Shown one piece after another: positions 16,360 to 23,933 of a stretch of DNA of 64,000 nucleotides; position 1 is the first letter of the stretch, and each line of letters starts with the position of its first letter. Source of the stretch: UBA1127 sp965116355. Its GTDB lineage: Bacteria > Chloroflexota > Dehalococcoidia > Lucifugimonadales > UBA1127. The stretch spans positions 372,001-436,000 of the forward strand of contig OZ220679.1 of assembly GCA_965116355.1 (NCBI GenBank), given 5' to 3'. Under the pieces are notes generated by a model. It was not told the DNA's origin, searched no databases, and saw only the letters and a list, made by a program, of their open reading frames with translations. Made by a program: the position numbers and the translations under genes.

Positions 16360-17199
16360 ATGAACGAACACACAATATCCAACCAACCCACACCAAGGCG
16401 CCGGAAGCGCCTGCCGGGCGGTCAGCCGGGCAACAGGAACGGCCTGAAACACGGGCTGTACTCGACGCAGCTTACGGCGCAAGAGCGGCGGATGTTCCTG
16501 CAGGCGCGCAAGATGCGGGGCGTCGGCGACGAGCTGGCCGTGTTCCGGGTGAAGTTCTCGCAGATGCTGTCGGACCCGTGGTTCGACCTGCGCGAATTGG
16601 CGCTGGCGTTGAGCGTGGTGACGCGGGCGGAAGCGCTGCAGTACAAGATGTATGCGCCGCAAGAAGAGAAGGAGAAACTCGCAGACAACCTGGCGAACGT
16701 TCTGACCAGCGTGGGCAGAGCGATGGGGTTTGAGGATGAGTATTTTCAGGAGGAGGACGAAGACTACGAGGACAACCGAGACAGCGGCGGATCCACGCTC
16801 ATCCACTACGGATACGGGCCGGACAGGTACGATGACCCGCAGTTCGACCAGGACCGTATCGCGGGCGGTTTCCCGCCGATCGGCCACGGCCAGGGCAGCG
16901 AGTTCGGCCCGTACCAGTACGACGCGCTCGCGGACGGCGGCGGGTACGAGGGCGGCGGCGCCGGCGGCGACTTCTATCGAGTTCAGGGCGAGCAGGGTGA
17001 GAACGGCTTTGAGGGCGACGGCGAAAGCCCCGAGCATGGGGACGGCGCCGCTCTCGACCACGTTGGGGACGGGCTTCGACCGGCTCGTTCTCCAGAGCCA
17101 GGACGAGTCGAGGGTGACGGCGGGAACGGCGGCGGCGAGCTCGACCGCGACGACGAGTACGGGGGCGGCGCGAATGGTTGGGGGAGGGCGCCACCGTAA
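16360..17199 (+). CDS. Phage-like protein with GGQPGNRNGLKHGLYS motif
   Basis: 279 residues. The basic N-terminus (PRRRKRLPGGQPGN, then RNGLKHGLYS) is shared with small phage terminase-like and mobile-element-associated proteins. Residues about 40-125 are helical and charged. The remaining half is low-complexity, rich in Gly, Asp and Glu (GGGYEGGGAGGDF, ELDRDDEYGGGANG). No catalytic motif is visible. The start at ATG 16360 lacks a clear Shine-Dalgarno sequence. It is not flanked by other phage genes, so it may be a lone mobile remnant. Function unknown; the link to terminase small subunits rests on the N-terminal motif only. Confidence 0.55.
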   Translation: MNEHTISNQPTPRRRKRLPGGQPGNRNGLKHGLYSTQLTAQERRMFLQARKMRGVGDELAVFRVKFSQMLSDPWFDLRELALALSVVTRAEALQYKMYAPQEEKEKLADNLANVLTSVGRAMGFEDEYFQEEDEDYEDNRDSGGSTLIHYGYGPDRYDDPQFDQDRIAGGFPPIGHGQGSEFGPYQYDALADGGGYEGGGAGGDFYRVQGEQGENGFEGDGESPEHGDGAALDHVGDGLRPARSPEPGRVEGDGGNGGGELDRDDEYGGGANGWGRAPP

Positions 17200-17337
17200 C
17201 GGGTACGGGGCGGGCTTTACCCGTTCCTCGCTCGCGGAGGAGGGGCAGTAGTTGCGGCCGTCCGGGTTTGTGCCTGCGCGGGAGTGGGCGATACCATGCG
17301 GTCCGGCGCGCTTCAGGGCGCAGACGGAGGTTTGTTT

Positions 17338-17925
17338 ATGTCATCCGAGGCCCGGTTCTTGGGCGCGGGAGTCCTCGCGCTCCTGGTGAGCTTGCTGCTC
17401 TTTCTCGCCAATCCGGCAGACGTTCTCGCTTGCAAGTGTGTGGAGCCGGGGAGGCCGCTGGAGGAGATGGCGAAATTCCATGCCGTGTTTGCGGGGAAGG
17501 TCGTGTCGATCGAGCACACCTTTGACCCGGACGGCGGGGCGGTCTCGCCGTGGGACCACTCGACGATTGGGTTCGAGGTGAGCACGGTGTGGAAGGGCGA
17601 CGTCGCGAGGGACATGGAGGTGGTCACGCAACCCACGGGCGGGGCGTGCGGGTACCCCTTCGAGGTGGACGTGTCGTACGTCGTGTACGCGTCCGGGAGC
17701 GCCGCGGGCGACGACCTGTCGGCCAGCATCTGCAGCCGGACCGGGCCGCTGGCGCAGGCGGGAGAGGACCTCAGCGCGCTGGGGCGAGGGTACGCGCCGG
17801 GGGAGGAGTCGAACGGAGCGTCGCCGGGGGATGCAGGCGCGGGGGCCGGGTTGATTGCGGCCGTCGCGGTGGCGGCGCTGGTGGTTGCGGCGTCGGTGGC
17901 GTACGCGCGGCGCCGGCGGGGGTAG
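17338..17925 (+). CDS. TIMP/netrin-like (NTR fold) cell-surface protein
   Basis: 195 residues. A signal peptide ends at about residue 36 (ADVLA before CKC), followed by CKCVEPGRPLEEMAKFHAVFAGKVVSIEHTF-like sequence, VSTVWKGDV, GGACGYPFEVDVSYVVYA and ICSRTGPL. The spacing of cysteines and the CxC after the leader match bacterial proteins with the tissue-inhibitor-of-metalloproteinase/NTR fold. The C-terminal 22 residues form a membrane anchor followed by ARRRRG, so the domain is displayed outside. GGAGG at 17326-17330 fixes the start at 17338. The role is unknown; binding of extracellular proteases or metals is possible. Confidence 0.7.
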   Translation: MSSEARFLGAGVLALLVSLLLFLANPADVLACKCVEPGRPLEEMAKFHAVFAGKVVSIEHTFDPDGGAVSPWDHSTIGFEVSTVWKGDVARDMEVVTQPTGGACGYPFEVDVSYVVYASGSAAGDDLSASICSRTGPLAQAGEDLSALGRGYAPGEESNGASPGDAGAGAGLIAAVAVAALVVAASVAYARRRRG

Positions 17926-17930
17926 GGGGC

Positions 17931-17999
17931 GCCCTTCGACAGGCTCAGGGCGAACGGCGGATTTCGGTTCGTCGGGGTTCCTGCTTCCGCAGGAACGAC
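17931..17999. repeat. R1 followed by R2
   Basis: Simple R1 at 17931-17957 and an R2 hairpin (TTCCTGCTTCCGCAGGAA) at 17977-17994, between convergent genes. Confidence 0.7.
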
Positions 18000-18009
18000 A
18001 GGTGATGCG

Positions 18010-18564
18010 CTACCTCCCCAGCCACTTGAGGCCGACTATCCAGTCCCACCAGGCTACTACTACGTCCGTTGCGCGGTAGTTGTCGAGCCATTTGCCGCCG
18101 TGGAGGGCGTATTCCTGGAACTCCTTCAGGGCGGTCAGGGGGATGAGCCAGAGGAGGCTCCGCTTCCAGGTGAGCTCGTACTCGGCCTTGTAGTGGCGCA
18201 TGCCGGCGACGAAGACGAACCAGAACTCGAAGACGTTGGGGAAGAAGAGGAGGACGAAGCGGTCTGAGACGACTTCGAAGGTGATGACGCCGACGATGCG
18301 GTAGGCGAAGAGGCCGGCGGCGATGATGCGGGGCGGGCCGCTCCATCGCATCGCGACCCAGAGGAAGGTGAGCATGTACGCGAGGTCGAGCCACTTGTCG
18401 AGGGCCTGGTAGTTGCGGACGCCGCCGAGGTCGAGCAGGTTCATCATGAAGAGGTCTGAGAAGTCGATGAGGATGGCGGCGATGGAGCCGGCGAAGGCCC
18501 ACCGCAGGACGAGCAGGGCGCCGCCGATGCGGACGACGGCGATGATGAACTCTTCGAGGTTCAT
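18010..18564 (-). CDS. Polytopic membrane protein of unknown function
   Basis: 184 residues from MNLEEFIIAVVRIGG. About five hydrophobic stretches are visible (residues 6-35, 58-75, 80-100, 105-120, 133-150), with aromatic-rich loops (FFPNVFEFWFVF, WWDWIVGLKWLG). The same frame stays open far upstream, but that part crosses repeats and the antisense of the aminotransferase gene and is not believed. No family is recognised. Confidence 0.65.
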   Translation of the reverse strand: MNLEEFIIAVVRIGGALLVLRWAFAGSIAAILIDFSDLFMMNLLDLGGVRNYQALDKWLDLAYMLTFLWVAMRWSGPPRIIAAGLFAYRIVGVITFEVVSDRFVLLFFPNVFEFWFVFVAGMRHYKAEYELTWKRSLLWLIPLTALKEFQEYALHGGKWLDNYRATDVVVAWWDWIVGLKWLGR

Positions 18565-18623
18565 GGGGGAACGATACGGGAGGGAGCGGGCGGTGTCCAT
18601 TGGTTTTTCCCCTCTCCATCCCC

Positions 18624-18830
18624 AGGTTCCCGCCTGCGCGGGAACGACGATGGGGGTGGGTGCGGGGTGGCGGGAGTTCCCTGCTGTGTGGGCGACCGTC
18701 GCTGTGAGGCCCGTCGAGGGCCCCACAGCGACCCCTTCGACGGAGCTCAGGGCGAACGGCAGGGATGGGTGGCATGGTGGGGAACCGTAGGGCGCGGGGT
18801 TGCTGGACACCGGCTTTTGCCGGTGAAACG
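18624..18830. repeat. R2, then composite element: variable hairpin - R1 - R3 (copy 1)
   Basis: R2 at 18624-18648. At 18698-18732 a 35-nt hairpin has 9 bp, one mismatch and 5 bp around a GTCGA loop. R1 follows immediately (18732-18761). After a spacer ending in GGGCGCGGGGTTGCTGGA, an R3 (CCGGCTTTTGCCGG plus TGAAACG) occupies 18810-18830. This accounts for the 318-bp gap. Confidence 0.75.
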
Positions 18831-18882
18831 GGTGGGGCTGTGCTATGCTCGCGGGGCGGACATTAGTCGTGAGGAGCGGGCT

Positions 18883-20079
18883 ATGGACTGGAATGAGGTG
18901 CGGGCGCGGTTTCCGGGGCTGGCGGACCGGACGTTTCTGGACGCGGCTTGCGTGTCGCTGACGCCGGCGTCGGCGGAGGAGGCGGTGGGGCGGTTCGCGG
19001 CGGAGCTGACGCGGCCGTCGCACAGGAACGCGTCGGAGCACCACCTGTGGATGGACGGGACGCGCGAGGAGGCGACCGGGGAGGTCGCTCGACTGCTCGG
19101 CGTCGACGCGCGGAACGTGGCGCTCGTGGAGAGCACGACGCACGGGCTGAACATCGCGGCGCAGAGCATCCCGTGGCGCGAGGGCGACGAGGTGGTGATG
19201 TGCAACCTGGAGTTCCTGCAGGTGGCCATCCCCTTCGTGCAGCTTGCGAAGTCGCACGGGGTGCGGCCGGTGTTCCTGGAGCATGAGGCGGGCGTGGTGC
19301 CGGCGTCGGCGTACGCGGGGGCGATCAACGAGCGGACGCGGGCCGTCGTGCTGAGCTCGACGCAGTGGTGCAACGGCTACCGGGTGGACCTGGAGGCGGT
19401 GGCGGAGGCGTGCCGGTCGCGGGGCGTGTGGCTGATCGTCGACGCGGTGCAGCAGGCGGGGGCGCTGCCGGTGCCGACGGCGGGCGTCGACTTTCTGCTG
19501 GCGGGCGGGCACAAGTGGCTGAACGCGCCGATGGGGACGGGATTCGCGGCGCTGTCGGACAGGGCGCTCGACGAGCTGCAGCCGGCGAGCTGGGGCTACC
19601 TGAACCTGACGCCGCCGGAGGGCGGGTGGGTCAACTACTTCACGACACCCACGATCACGCCGGACCGGGACTACGCGTTCACGGACTCGGCCAAGCGGTT
19701 CGAGATCGGCGGGACGGCGAACTACCCCGGCGCGGTGTGCCTGTCGGAGGCGCTTCGGGTGACGAACGCTGTCGGCGTCGAGCAGGCGGCGGAGCGGGTG
19801 TGGTCGCTGGGCGAGCGGCTGCAGGAGGGGCTGCGGCGGCTGGACGTGCGGCTGGAAACGCCGTTCGAGCGGGAGAACCGGGCGGGGATCATCACGTTCC
19901 ACACGGGGTCTCGCGAGCGGGACTCGGCGTGCCTGGAGCGGCTGCTGGACGCAGGGATCAGCGTGTCGCAGCGGTACACGTCGGGCGTCGGGGGCGTGCG
20001 GGTGAGCGTGCACTACTACAACAACGAGGACGACGTGAACGCGCTGCTGGGGGTTACCTCGGAGTTTTTGAAGGGGTAG
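18883..20079 (+). CDS. Class V aminotransferase (cysteine desulfurase/isopenicillin N epimerase-like)
   Basis: 398 residues with a fold-type I PLP domain. The PLP-stacking and binding region is VESTTHGLN, the aspartate is D187 in WLIVDAVQQ, and the Schiff-base lysine is K211 in LLAGGHKWLNAP. The glycine/threonine run RFEIGGTANYPG resembles the phosphate-binding part of class V enzymes. No mobile-loop cysteine typical of NifS/IscS is evident, so amino-acid epimerase, lyase or aminotransferase activity is more likely than desulfuration. GAGGAG precedes the ATG at 18883. It appears monocistronic. Confidence 0.82.
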   Translation: MDWNEVRARFPGLADRTFLDAACVSLTPASAEEAVGRFAAELTRPSHRNASEHHLWMDGTREEATGEVARLLGVDARNVALVESTTHGLNIAAQSIPWREGDEVVMCNLEFLQVAIPFVQLAKSHGVRPVFLEHEAGVVPASAYAGAINERTRAVVLSSTQWCNGYRVDLEAVAEACRSRGVWLIVDAVQQAGALPVPTAGVDFLLAGGHKWLNAPMGTGFAALSDRALDELQPASWGYLNLTPPEGGWVNYFTTPTITPDRDYAFTDSAKRFEIGGTANYPGAVCLSEALRVTNAVGVEQAAERVWSLGERLQEGLRRLDVRLETPFERENRAGIITFHTGSRERDSACLERLLDAGISVSQRYTSGVGGVRVSVHYYNNEDDVNALLGVTSEFLKG

Positions 20080-20109
20080 GGAGCGTGGGCGCTGTCGCGC
20101 CTCCGTTCA

Positions 20110-20210
20110 CCCCCTTCGAGAGCCTCAGGACAGGCTTCGATTTCCCTCAGCACGAGCGGCCGCCTTTGGCCCGGCCTTCTGGATACCGGCTTTCGCCAGG
20201 GTGATGAGAA
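20110..20210. repeat. R1 compound and interrupted R3
   Basis: R1 long variant at 20110-20160. At 20183-20210 an R3 copy has its second arm changed (CCGGCTTTCGCCAGG, then GTGATGAGAAACG). Confidence 0.6.
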
Positions 20211-20213
20211 ACG

Positions 20214-20636
20214 TCAGGGGTGAACCTCCGCCTCTATGCCCAAAGCGCCCACAACCTCTCGAATTCGCTTGAAGCTGGCAGAGGCGTAGTCCGTGGCCTC
20301 ATACCGCTGTATCTGCTGTTCCTTCAGGCCGAGACGCCTCGCGAGGGCCTTTTGGCTCAGACCCTGCGCAATCCGTGCCTTGATGAGCACAACCGGCAGA
20401 TTGGCAATCGCGTGGAGGTCGTCCACTCGAAACTCGCCGGCCACAAGGGACTCATACTCGCGAATCTCGCTTCTGAGGTCTGCAAGCTGACTACGGAGAG
20501 CATCCTCCTGGGCCTTCGCGATGCGGGGATGCATGGCCGCGGGGCCATGGCCACCCTGAGCGAGACGCTCCAGTGCCAAGGAGAACTTATCCGCTTGCGC
20601 TTTAGTGATGCGGTACTGCCGCTCGTTCTTTATCAT
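20214..20636 (-). CDS. HTH (Xre-type) regulator, probable antitoxin
   Basis: 140 residues. The N-terminal half is helical and charged (likely coiled, residues 12-65). The C-terminal half carries a Cro/Xre helix-turn-helix (ARIAQGLSQKALARRLGLKEQQIQRYEATDYASASFKRI). Its ATG overlaps the stop of the upstream gene (ATGA at 20633-20636), so the two are translationally coupled. It probably binds the inverted repeat at 21076-21095 and represses the pair. Confidence 0.78.
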   Translation of the reverse strand: MIKNERQYRITKAQADKFSLALERLAQGGHGPAAMHPRIAKAQEDALRSQLADLRSEIREYESLVAGEFRVDDLHAIANLPVVLIKARIAQGLSQKALARRLGLKEQQIQRYEATDYASASFKRIREVVGALGIEAEVHP

Positions 20637-21073
20637 TCGAGACCTCCGAGATCGATTGCGACAATGCCCTTGCGATTGCCGGTTTCCTTGTCTGTCTGAA
20701 AGAAGTCAAGGAAAGACAAGGCGCCCGCACCCGCGTCAACCGACGCCGGGAACATCTCCCCTAGGTACTTTGCCTTTTGTGCAGCCCTTCCGGGGTCAAA
20801 GGTGAGAAGCACAGGGTCAAGAAGCGCTGGATCGACTCCTTCCTCCTCCCAACAGGCGTCGTAGTCATTTGGGATGTCCTTGCCCGTCACGAAGCTCCCG
20901 TCGAGGTAGACGGTCCGGCATCCCGCATTTTTGAGGTTTTCCAAAGCGGCCCTGAAGCCGACCATGAGACGTTGTCTCCACAGGTTGTTCCCGAATCTCT
21001 TTGCCAACTCATCCCAGTCAGTCCAATGGACTCCGGGGGGAAGAAGTCCGGCAGTGTCGAACGGCGGTATCAC
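20633..21073 (-). CDS. DUF6932/nucleotidyltransferase-like protein, probable toxin partner of HTH gene
   Basis: 146 residues. The motif YLDGSFVTGKDIPNDYDACWE resembles the GS...DxD signature of minimal nucleotidyltransferases, followed by a family-like C-terminal half (ALSFLDFFQTDKETGNRKGIVAIDL). Start GTG 21073 is chosen over GTG 21079 because the -10 box (21081-21086) puts transcription start near 21074, making the message leaderless. It is co-transcribed with the Xre-type gene. NTase-like proteins paired with a small regulator often act as toxin-antitoxin modules that modify tRNA or a partner protein. That role is inferred, and enzymatic activity is not shown by the sequence. Confidence 0.6.
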   Translation of the reverse strand: MIPPFDTAGLLPPGVHWTDWDELAKRFGNNLWRQRLMVGFRAALENLKNAGCRTVYLDGSFVTGKDIPNDYDACWEEEGVDPALLDPVLLTFDPGRAAQKAKYLGEMFPASVDAGAGALSFLDFFQTDKETGNRKGIVAIDLGGLE

Positions 21074-21075
21074 AG

Positions 21076-21110
21076 ACACAACTATATCATTGTGTTGTGC
21101 GGTCGGTCAA
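21076..21110 (-). promoter_or_regulatory. Promoter and overlapping operator of the NTase-like/HTH pair
   Basis: On the minus strand TTGACC (21105-21110) and TATAGT (21081-21086) are 18 nt apart. The inverted repeat ACACAA/TTGTGT (21076-21081 and 21090-21095) covers the -10 box and the start point, as expected for autorepression. Confidence 0.65.
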
Positions 21111-21139
21111 GGACGAACGCCCCTGGCCGACCGGCAGGG

Positions 21140-21204
21140 CGGGCGACCACGAGGGTTGCCCCTACAGCCCGGCCTTCTGGATACCGGCTTTCGCCGGTAA
21201 AACG
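21140..21204. repeat. R4 and R3 repeats
   Basis: R4 (GGGCGACCACGAGGGTTGCC, then CCTAC; 21140-21165) and an R3 hairpin CCGGCTTTCGCCGG plus TAAAACG (21184-21204). Confidence 0.6.
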
Positions 21205-21214
21205 CGGGGCGGGG

Positions 21215-21565
21215 TTACTCCTCTCTCACGCCGGTGTCTCCCGGTTGGATGATGAAGTCCCTGCGGTCACGGTAGAGGGGGGCTCTGTTGAGGACGCTGT
21301 TGTAGGTTTGGGGGTCTATGTCCTCCACGGGGTCCATGACCCAGTATTTGTAGCCGCCGAGGAAGAGGTAGGGGCGGGTCTGGTGGAAGAAGCGGCACTC
21401 GACGCCCTCGCCTTGGAGGATGCGGGCCCGGAAGGCGGCGAGGAGCGCTTGCTGGGCGTCGCGCTGGATGACGACGTACTCGTGGGGCCAAGTGTCGCGG
21501 TAGGTGACGGCTTCCCGCCAGGGGGCCTGGGCGATGAGGTGCATGATGTCGTCGGTGGGCGGCAT
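21215..21565 (-). CDS. Conserved hypothetical protein
   Basis: 116 residues, rich in aromatics and arginine: APWREAVTYRDTWPHEYVVI near the N-terminus, FFHQTRPYLFLGGYKYWVM in the middle, LYRDRRDFIIQPGDTG at the end. I recall similar uncharacterised bacterial proteins with the same YRDTWPHEYV and YKYW blocks, but no function. The absence of a membrane segment or leader suggests a cytosolic protein. ATG 21565 has AGGAGAC-like sequence upstream. It stands alone between repeats. Confidence 0.65.
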   Translation of the reverse strand: MPPTDDIMHLIAQAPWREAVTYRDTWPHEYVVIQRDAQQALLAAFRARILQGEGVECRFFHQTRPYLFLGGYKYWVMDPVEDIDPQTYNSVLNRAPLYRDRRDFIIQPGDTGVREE

Positions 21566-21587
21566 GAAGAGTCTCCTGGCGGAGGGA

Positions 21588-21744
21588 TGCCCCCATCCTA
21601 ACCTTCCCCGGTGAGTGGGGGAAGGGACTCACCCGCCACCCCTTCCGGGTTCCCGCCTTCGCGGGAACGACTAGGATGGGAGCGGAGGTTGCGGAGACCA
21701 TTGGACGCGAGGTTTTCTGGACACCGGCTTTCGCCGGTGAAACG
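21588..21744. repeat. C-rich inverted unit, R2 and R3 repeats
   Basis: CCCCATCCTAACCTTCCCC...GGGGGAAGGG unit (21590-21627), R2 hairpin TTCCCGCCTTCGCGGGAA (21650-21667) and R3 hairpin (21723-21744) between two minus-strand genes. Confidence 0.65.
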
Positions 21745-21749
21745 GTGGG

Positions 21750-22778
21750 TTAGGCGCCCAGCTGCTGGCGGACGGTGTTGGCTACTCGGGTGGCGTCCGG
21801 GATGTAGGCGAGCTCCAGGTTGCGGGCGTAGGGGACGGGGGTGTGGGGGGCCTGGACGCGCATGATGGGGGCGTCGAGGTAGTCAAAGGCTTCCTCGCCC
21901 ACCGTGGCGGCGATGTCGGCGGCGACGCTGCACGTGGGGGTGTCCTCGTCGACGACGACCATGCGGTGGGTCTTGCGGACGGAGTCGGCGATGTGGTCGT
22001 AGTCGATGGGGAAGACGCTGAGGAGGTCGACGACCTCGGCGTCGATGCCGTCGGCGGCGAGGGCGTCGGCGGCCTCGAGGCAGACCTGGGTCATGCGGGA
22101 GATGCCGACGAGGGTAACGTCGGAGCCCTCCCGGACGGTGCGGGCCTTCCCGATCTCGAGCTCGTAGGGCTCCTCAGGCACGTGGGACTGGAGGCCGTAG
22201 AGAAGCTTGTGCTCGAAGACGATGACGGGGTCATTGGAGCGCATGGCGGCGGTGAGGAGGCCCTTCGCGGTGTAGGCGTCGGAGGGGACGACGCCCTTGA
22301 GGCCGGGGATGTGGGCCATGAGGGCGTAGAGCGACTCGGAATGCTGGGCGGCGGAGCCGACCCCCGCGCCGATGCGGGTGAGCATGGTGAAGGGGAGCTG
22401 GACGTTGCCGCCGTACATGTAGCGCATCTTGGCGGCGTTGTTGAGAAGCTGGTCAAAGCAGACGCCGACGAAGTCCATGTACATGAGCTCGGCGACGGTG
22501 CGCATGCCGGCGGCGGCCGCACCAATGGCCGCGCCGATGAAGGCGGCCTCCGAGATGGGGGTGTCGCGGACGCGGTCCTCGCCGAACTGCTGGATGAGGT
22601 TCTGCGTGGTGCGGAAGGGGCCACCCCAGGCGTCGACGAAGCCCTGGTCGCGGCGGCCGGCGGCGCCGGCGATGTCCTCGCCGAGGAGGACGATGTCCGG
22701 GTTGCGCTCCATCTCCTGGCGGAGGGCCTCGTTGATGGCGTCGCGGTAGGAGAGGGGGCGGTCCGCGGTCTGGGTCAT
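21750..22778 (-). CDS. 2-oxoacid dehydrogenase E1 component, beta subunit
   Basis: 342 residues: YRDAINEALRQEMERNPDIVLLGEDIAG at the N-terminus, the transketolase pyrimidine-binding domain with GVGSAAQHSESLYALMAHIPGLKGVVPSDAYTAKGLL, and a transketolase C-terminal domain (DDTPTCSVAADI-like, read DEDTPTCSVAADIAATV). With the alpha subunit it forms the ThDP-dependent decarboxylase of pyruvate, acetoin or branched-chain 2-oxoacid dehydrogenase complexes. GGAGG precedes the ATG. It follows the E1 alpha gene on the same strand after 143 bp holding R1/R3 remnants. No E2 or E3 gene is in the window. Confidence 0.9.
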   Translation of the reverse strand: MTQTADRPLSYRDAINEALRQEMERNPDIVLLGEDIAGAAGRRDQGFVDAWGGPFRTTQNLIQQFGEDRVRDTPISEAAFIGAAIGAAAAGMRTVAELMYMDFVGVCFDQLLNNAAKMRYMYGGNVQLPFTMLTRIGAGVGSAAQHSESLYALMAHIPGLKGVVPSDAYTAKGLLTAAMRSNDPVIVFEHKLLYGLQSHVPEEPYELEIGKARTVREGSDVTLVGISRMTQVCLEAADALAADGIDAEVVDLLSVFPIDYDHIADSVRKTHRMVVVDEDTPTCSVAADIAATVGEEAFDYLDAPIMRVQAPHTPVPYARNLELAYIPDATRVANTVRQQLGA

Positions 22779-22842
22779 GTGTTGGCCTCCTGGGTGTGCT
22801 GCGTTCTTGTTGGCGGCGTGGGCGCTGTTGCGCCCCCGTTCA

Positions 22843-22914
22843 TGCTTCGATTTCCCTCAGCACGAACGGCCCCACCGCCGCCCTGCTCTGGATCCCGGCT
22901 TTCGCCGGGAAGAC
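22843..22914. repeat. Partial R1 and R3 between E1 alpha and E1 beta genes
   Basis: GCTTCGATTTCCCTCAGCACGAACGG-type half R1 and an R3 variant CCCGGCTTTCGCCGGG plus AAGACG. Confidence 0.6.
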
Positions 22915-22921
22915 GAGGGGG

Positions 22922-23923
22922 TTAGAGGTGGGCGGTGCGAGCGAGGGCATTGGTTGGGGTGTCGAGGTAGACGTCCGTGAGGAGCTCGCTCAGGTCGGGT
23001 TCCGGGGACTCGTCGGCGAAGCGGACGGAGTCCTCTATAAGCTGGGCGGCCTCGGCCTCGAGGGCGTCGAGCTCGGCGGCGTCGAGGAGGCCCTCGGCGA
23101 CGGCGCGCTCACGGAAGCCGGCGATGACGTCGCGGGCCTTCCAGGCGTCCTCCTCCTCGGTCGTGCGGTAGTTCTTCGGGTTGTCGAAGGCGGCGTGGCC
23201 GTAGTAGCGGTAGGTCTTGCACTCGAGGAGCGTCGGGCCGAGGCCGGCTCTCGCTCGTCCGATGGCGGCGCCGGCGGCGTCGTAGACGGCGAAGACGTCC
23301 ATGCCGTCGACGACGACGCCGGGCATGTTGTAGCCGCGGGCGCGCTCGGCGAGGTCGGGAATGGGGGTCGCGTACTCGACGGGCGTCGACTCGGCGTACT
23401 GGTTGTTCTCGCAGACGAAGATGACGGGGAGCTTCCAGATGGCGGCGAGGTTCATGCTCTCATGCACGACGCCCTGGTTGATGGCGCCATCGCCGAAGAA
23501 GGCGACGGCGACCTGGTCCGAGCCTCGCTGGCGGGCGGCCATGGCGGCGCCGACAGCGAGTGGGACGCTGGAGCCGACGACGCCGTTGGCGCCCAGCATG
23601 CCCTTGGTCATGTCCGCGATGTGCATGGAGCCGCCCTTGCCCTTGTTGGTTCCGGTGGCGCGCTGGAGGATCTCGGCCATCATGCCGCGAACGTCGACGC
23701 CCTTGGCGATGCAGTGGCCGTGGCCGCGGTGCGTGGAGGCGAGGTAGTCGGCGTCGGTGAGGTGGGCGCAGACGCCGGTGGGGACGGCCTCCTGGCCGAC
23801 GGAGAGGTGGAGGGCGCCGCGCAGGGAGCGCTGGCCGACCTCTGTGAAGGCGCGCAGCTCGAAGTTGCGGATGGTCACCATGGTGGCGAACATCTTGCGG
23901 AGGGCTTCCTGGGTGATTTCCAT
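22922..23923 (-). CDS. 2-oxoacid dehydrogenase E1 component, alpha subunit
   Basis: 333 residues. The ThDP motif runs from GDG at 144-146 to NN at 173-174 (GDGAINQGVVHESMN ... FVCENN). The THRGHGH loop (64-70) and the KGKGGSMHIAD segment (94-104) are conserved in pyruvate/acetoin dehydrogenase E1 alpha proteins. A later YYGHAAFDNPKNYRTTEEE segment matches the phosphorylation-loop region. It starts 10 nt after the FAH-family gene, with GGAG as ribosome site, so these two are surely co-transcribed and E1 beta follows. The substrate cannot be fixed without the E2 partner. Confidence 0.9.
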   Translation of the reverse strand: MEITQEALRKMFATMVTIRNFELRAFTEVGQRSLRGALHLSVGQEAVPTGVCAHLTDADYLASTHRGHGHCIAKGVDVRGMMAEILQRATGTNKGKGGSMHIADMTKGMLGANGVVGSSVPLAVGAAMAARQRGSDQVAVAFFGDGAINQGVVHESMNLAAIWKLPVIFVCENNQYAESTPVEYATPIPDLAERARGYNMPGVVVDGMDVFAVYDAAGAAIGRARAGLGPTLLECKTYRYYGHAAFDNPKNYRTTEEEDAWKARDVIAGFRERAVAEGLLDAAELDALEAEAAQLIEDSVRFADESPEPDLSELLTDVYLDTPTNALARTAHL

Positions 23924-23933
23924 GCGCGGGCTC

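Noticed and set aside
16240..17061. 273-codon minus-strand frame opposite the GLKHGLYS gene
   Set aside because: Composition is the reverse image of the low-complexity plus-strand gene and has no recognisable domain.
18565..20013. 667-codon minus-strand frame joining the small membrane protein to sequence opposite the aminotransferase
   Set aside because: The upstream part crosses intergenic repeats and is antisense to a clear PLP enzyme; only 18010-18564 encodes a plausible protein.
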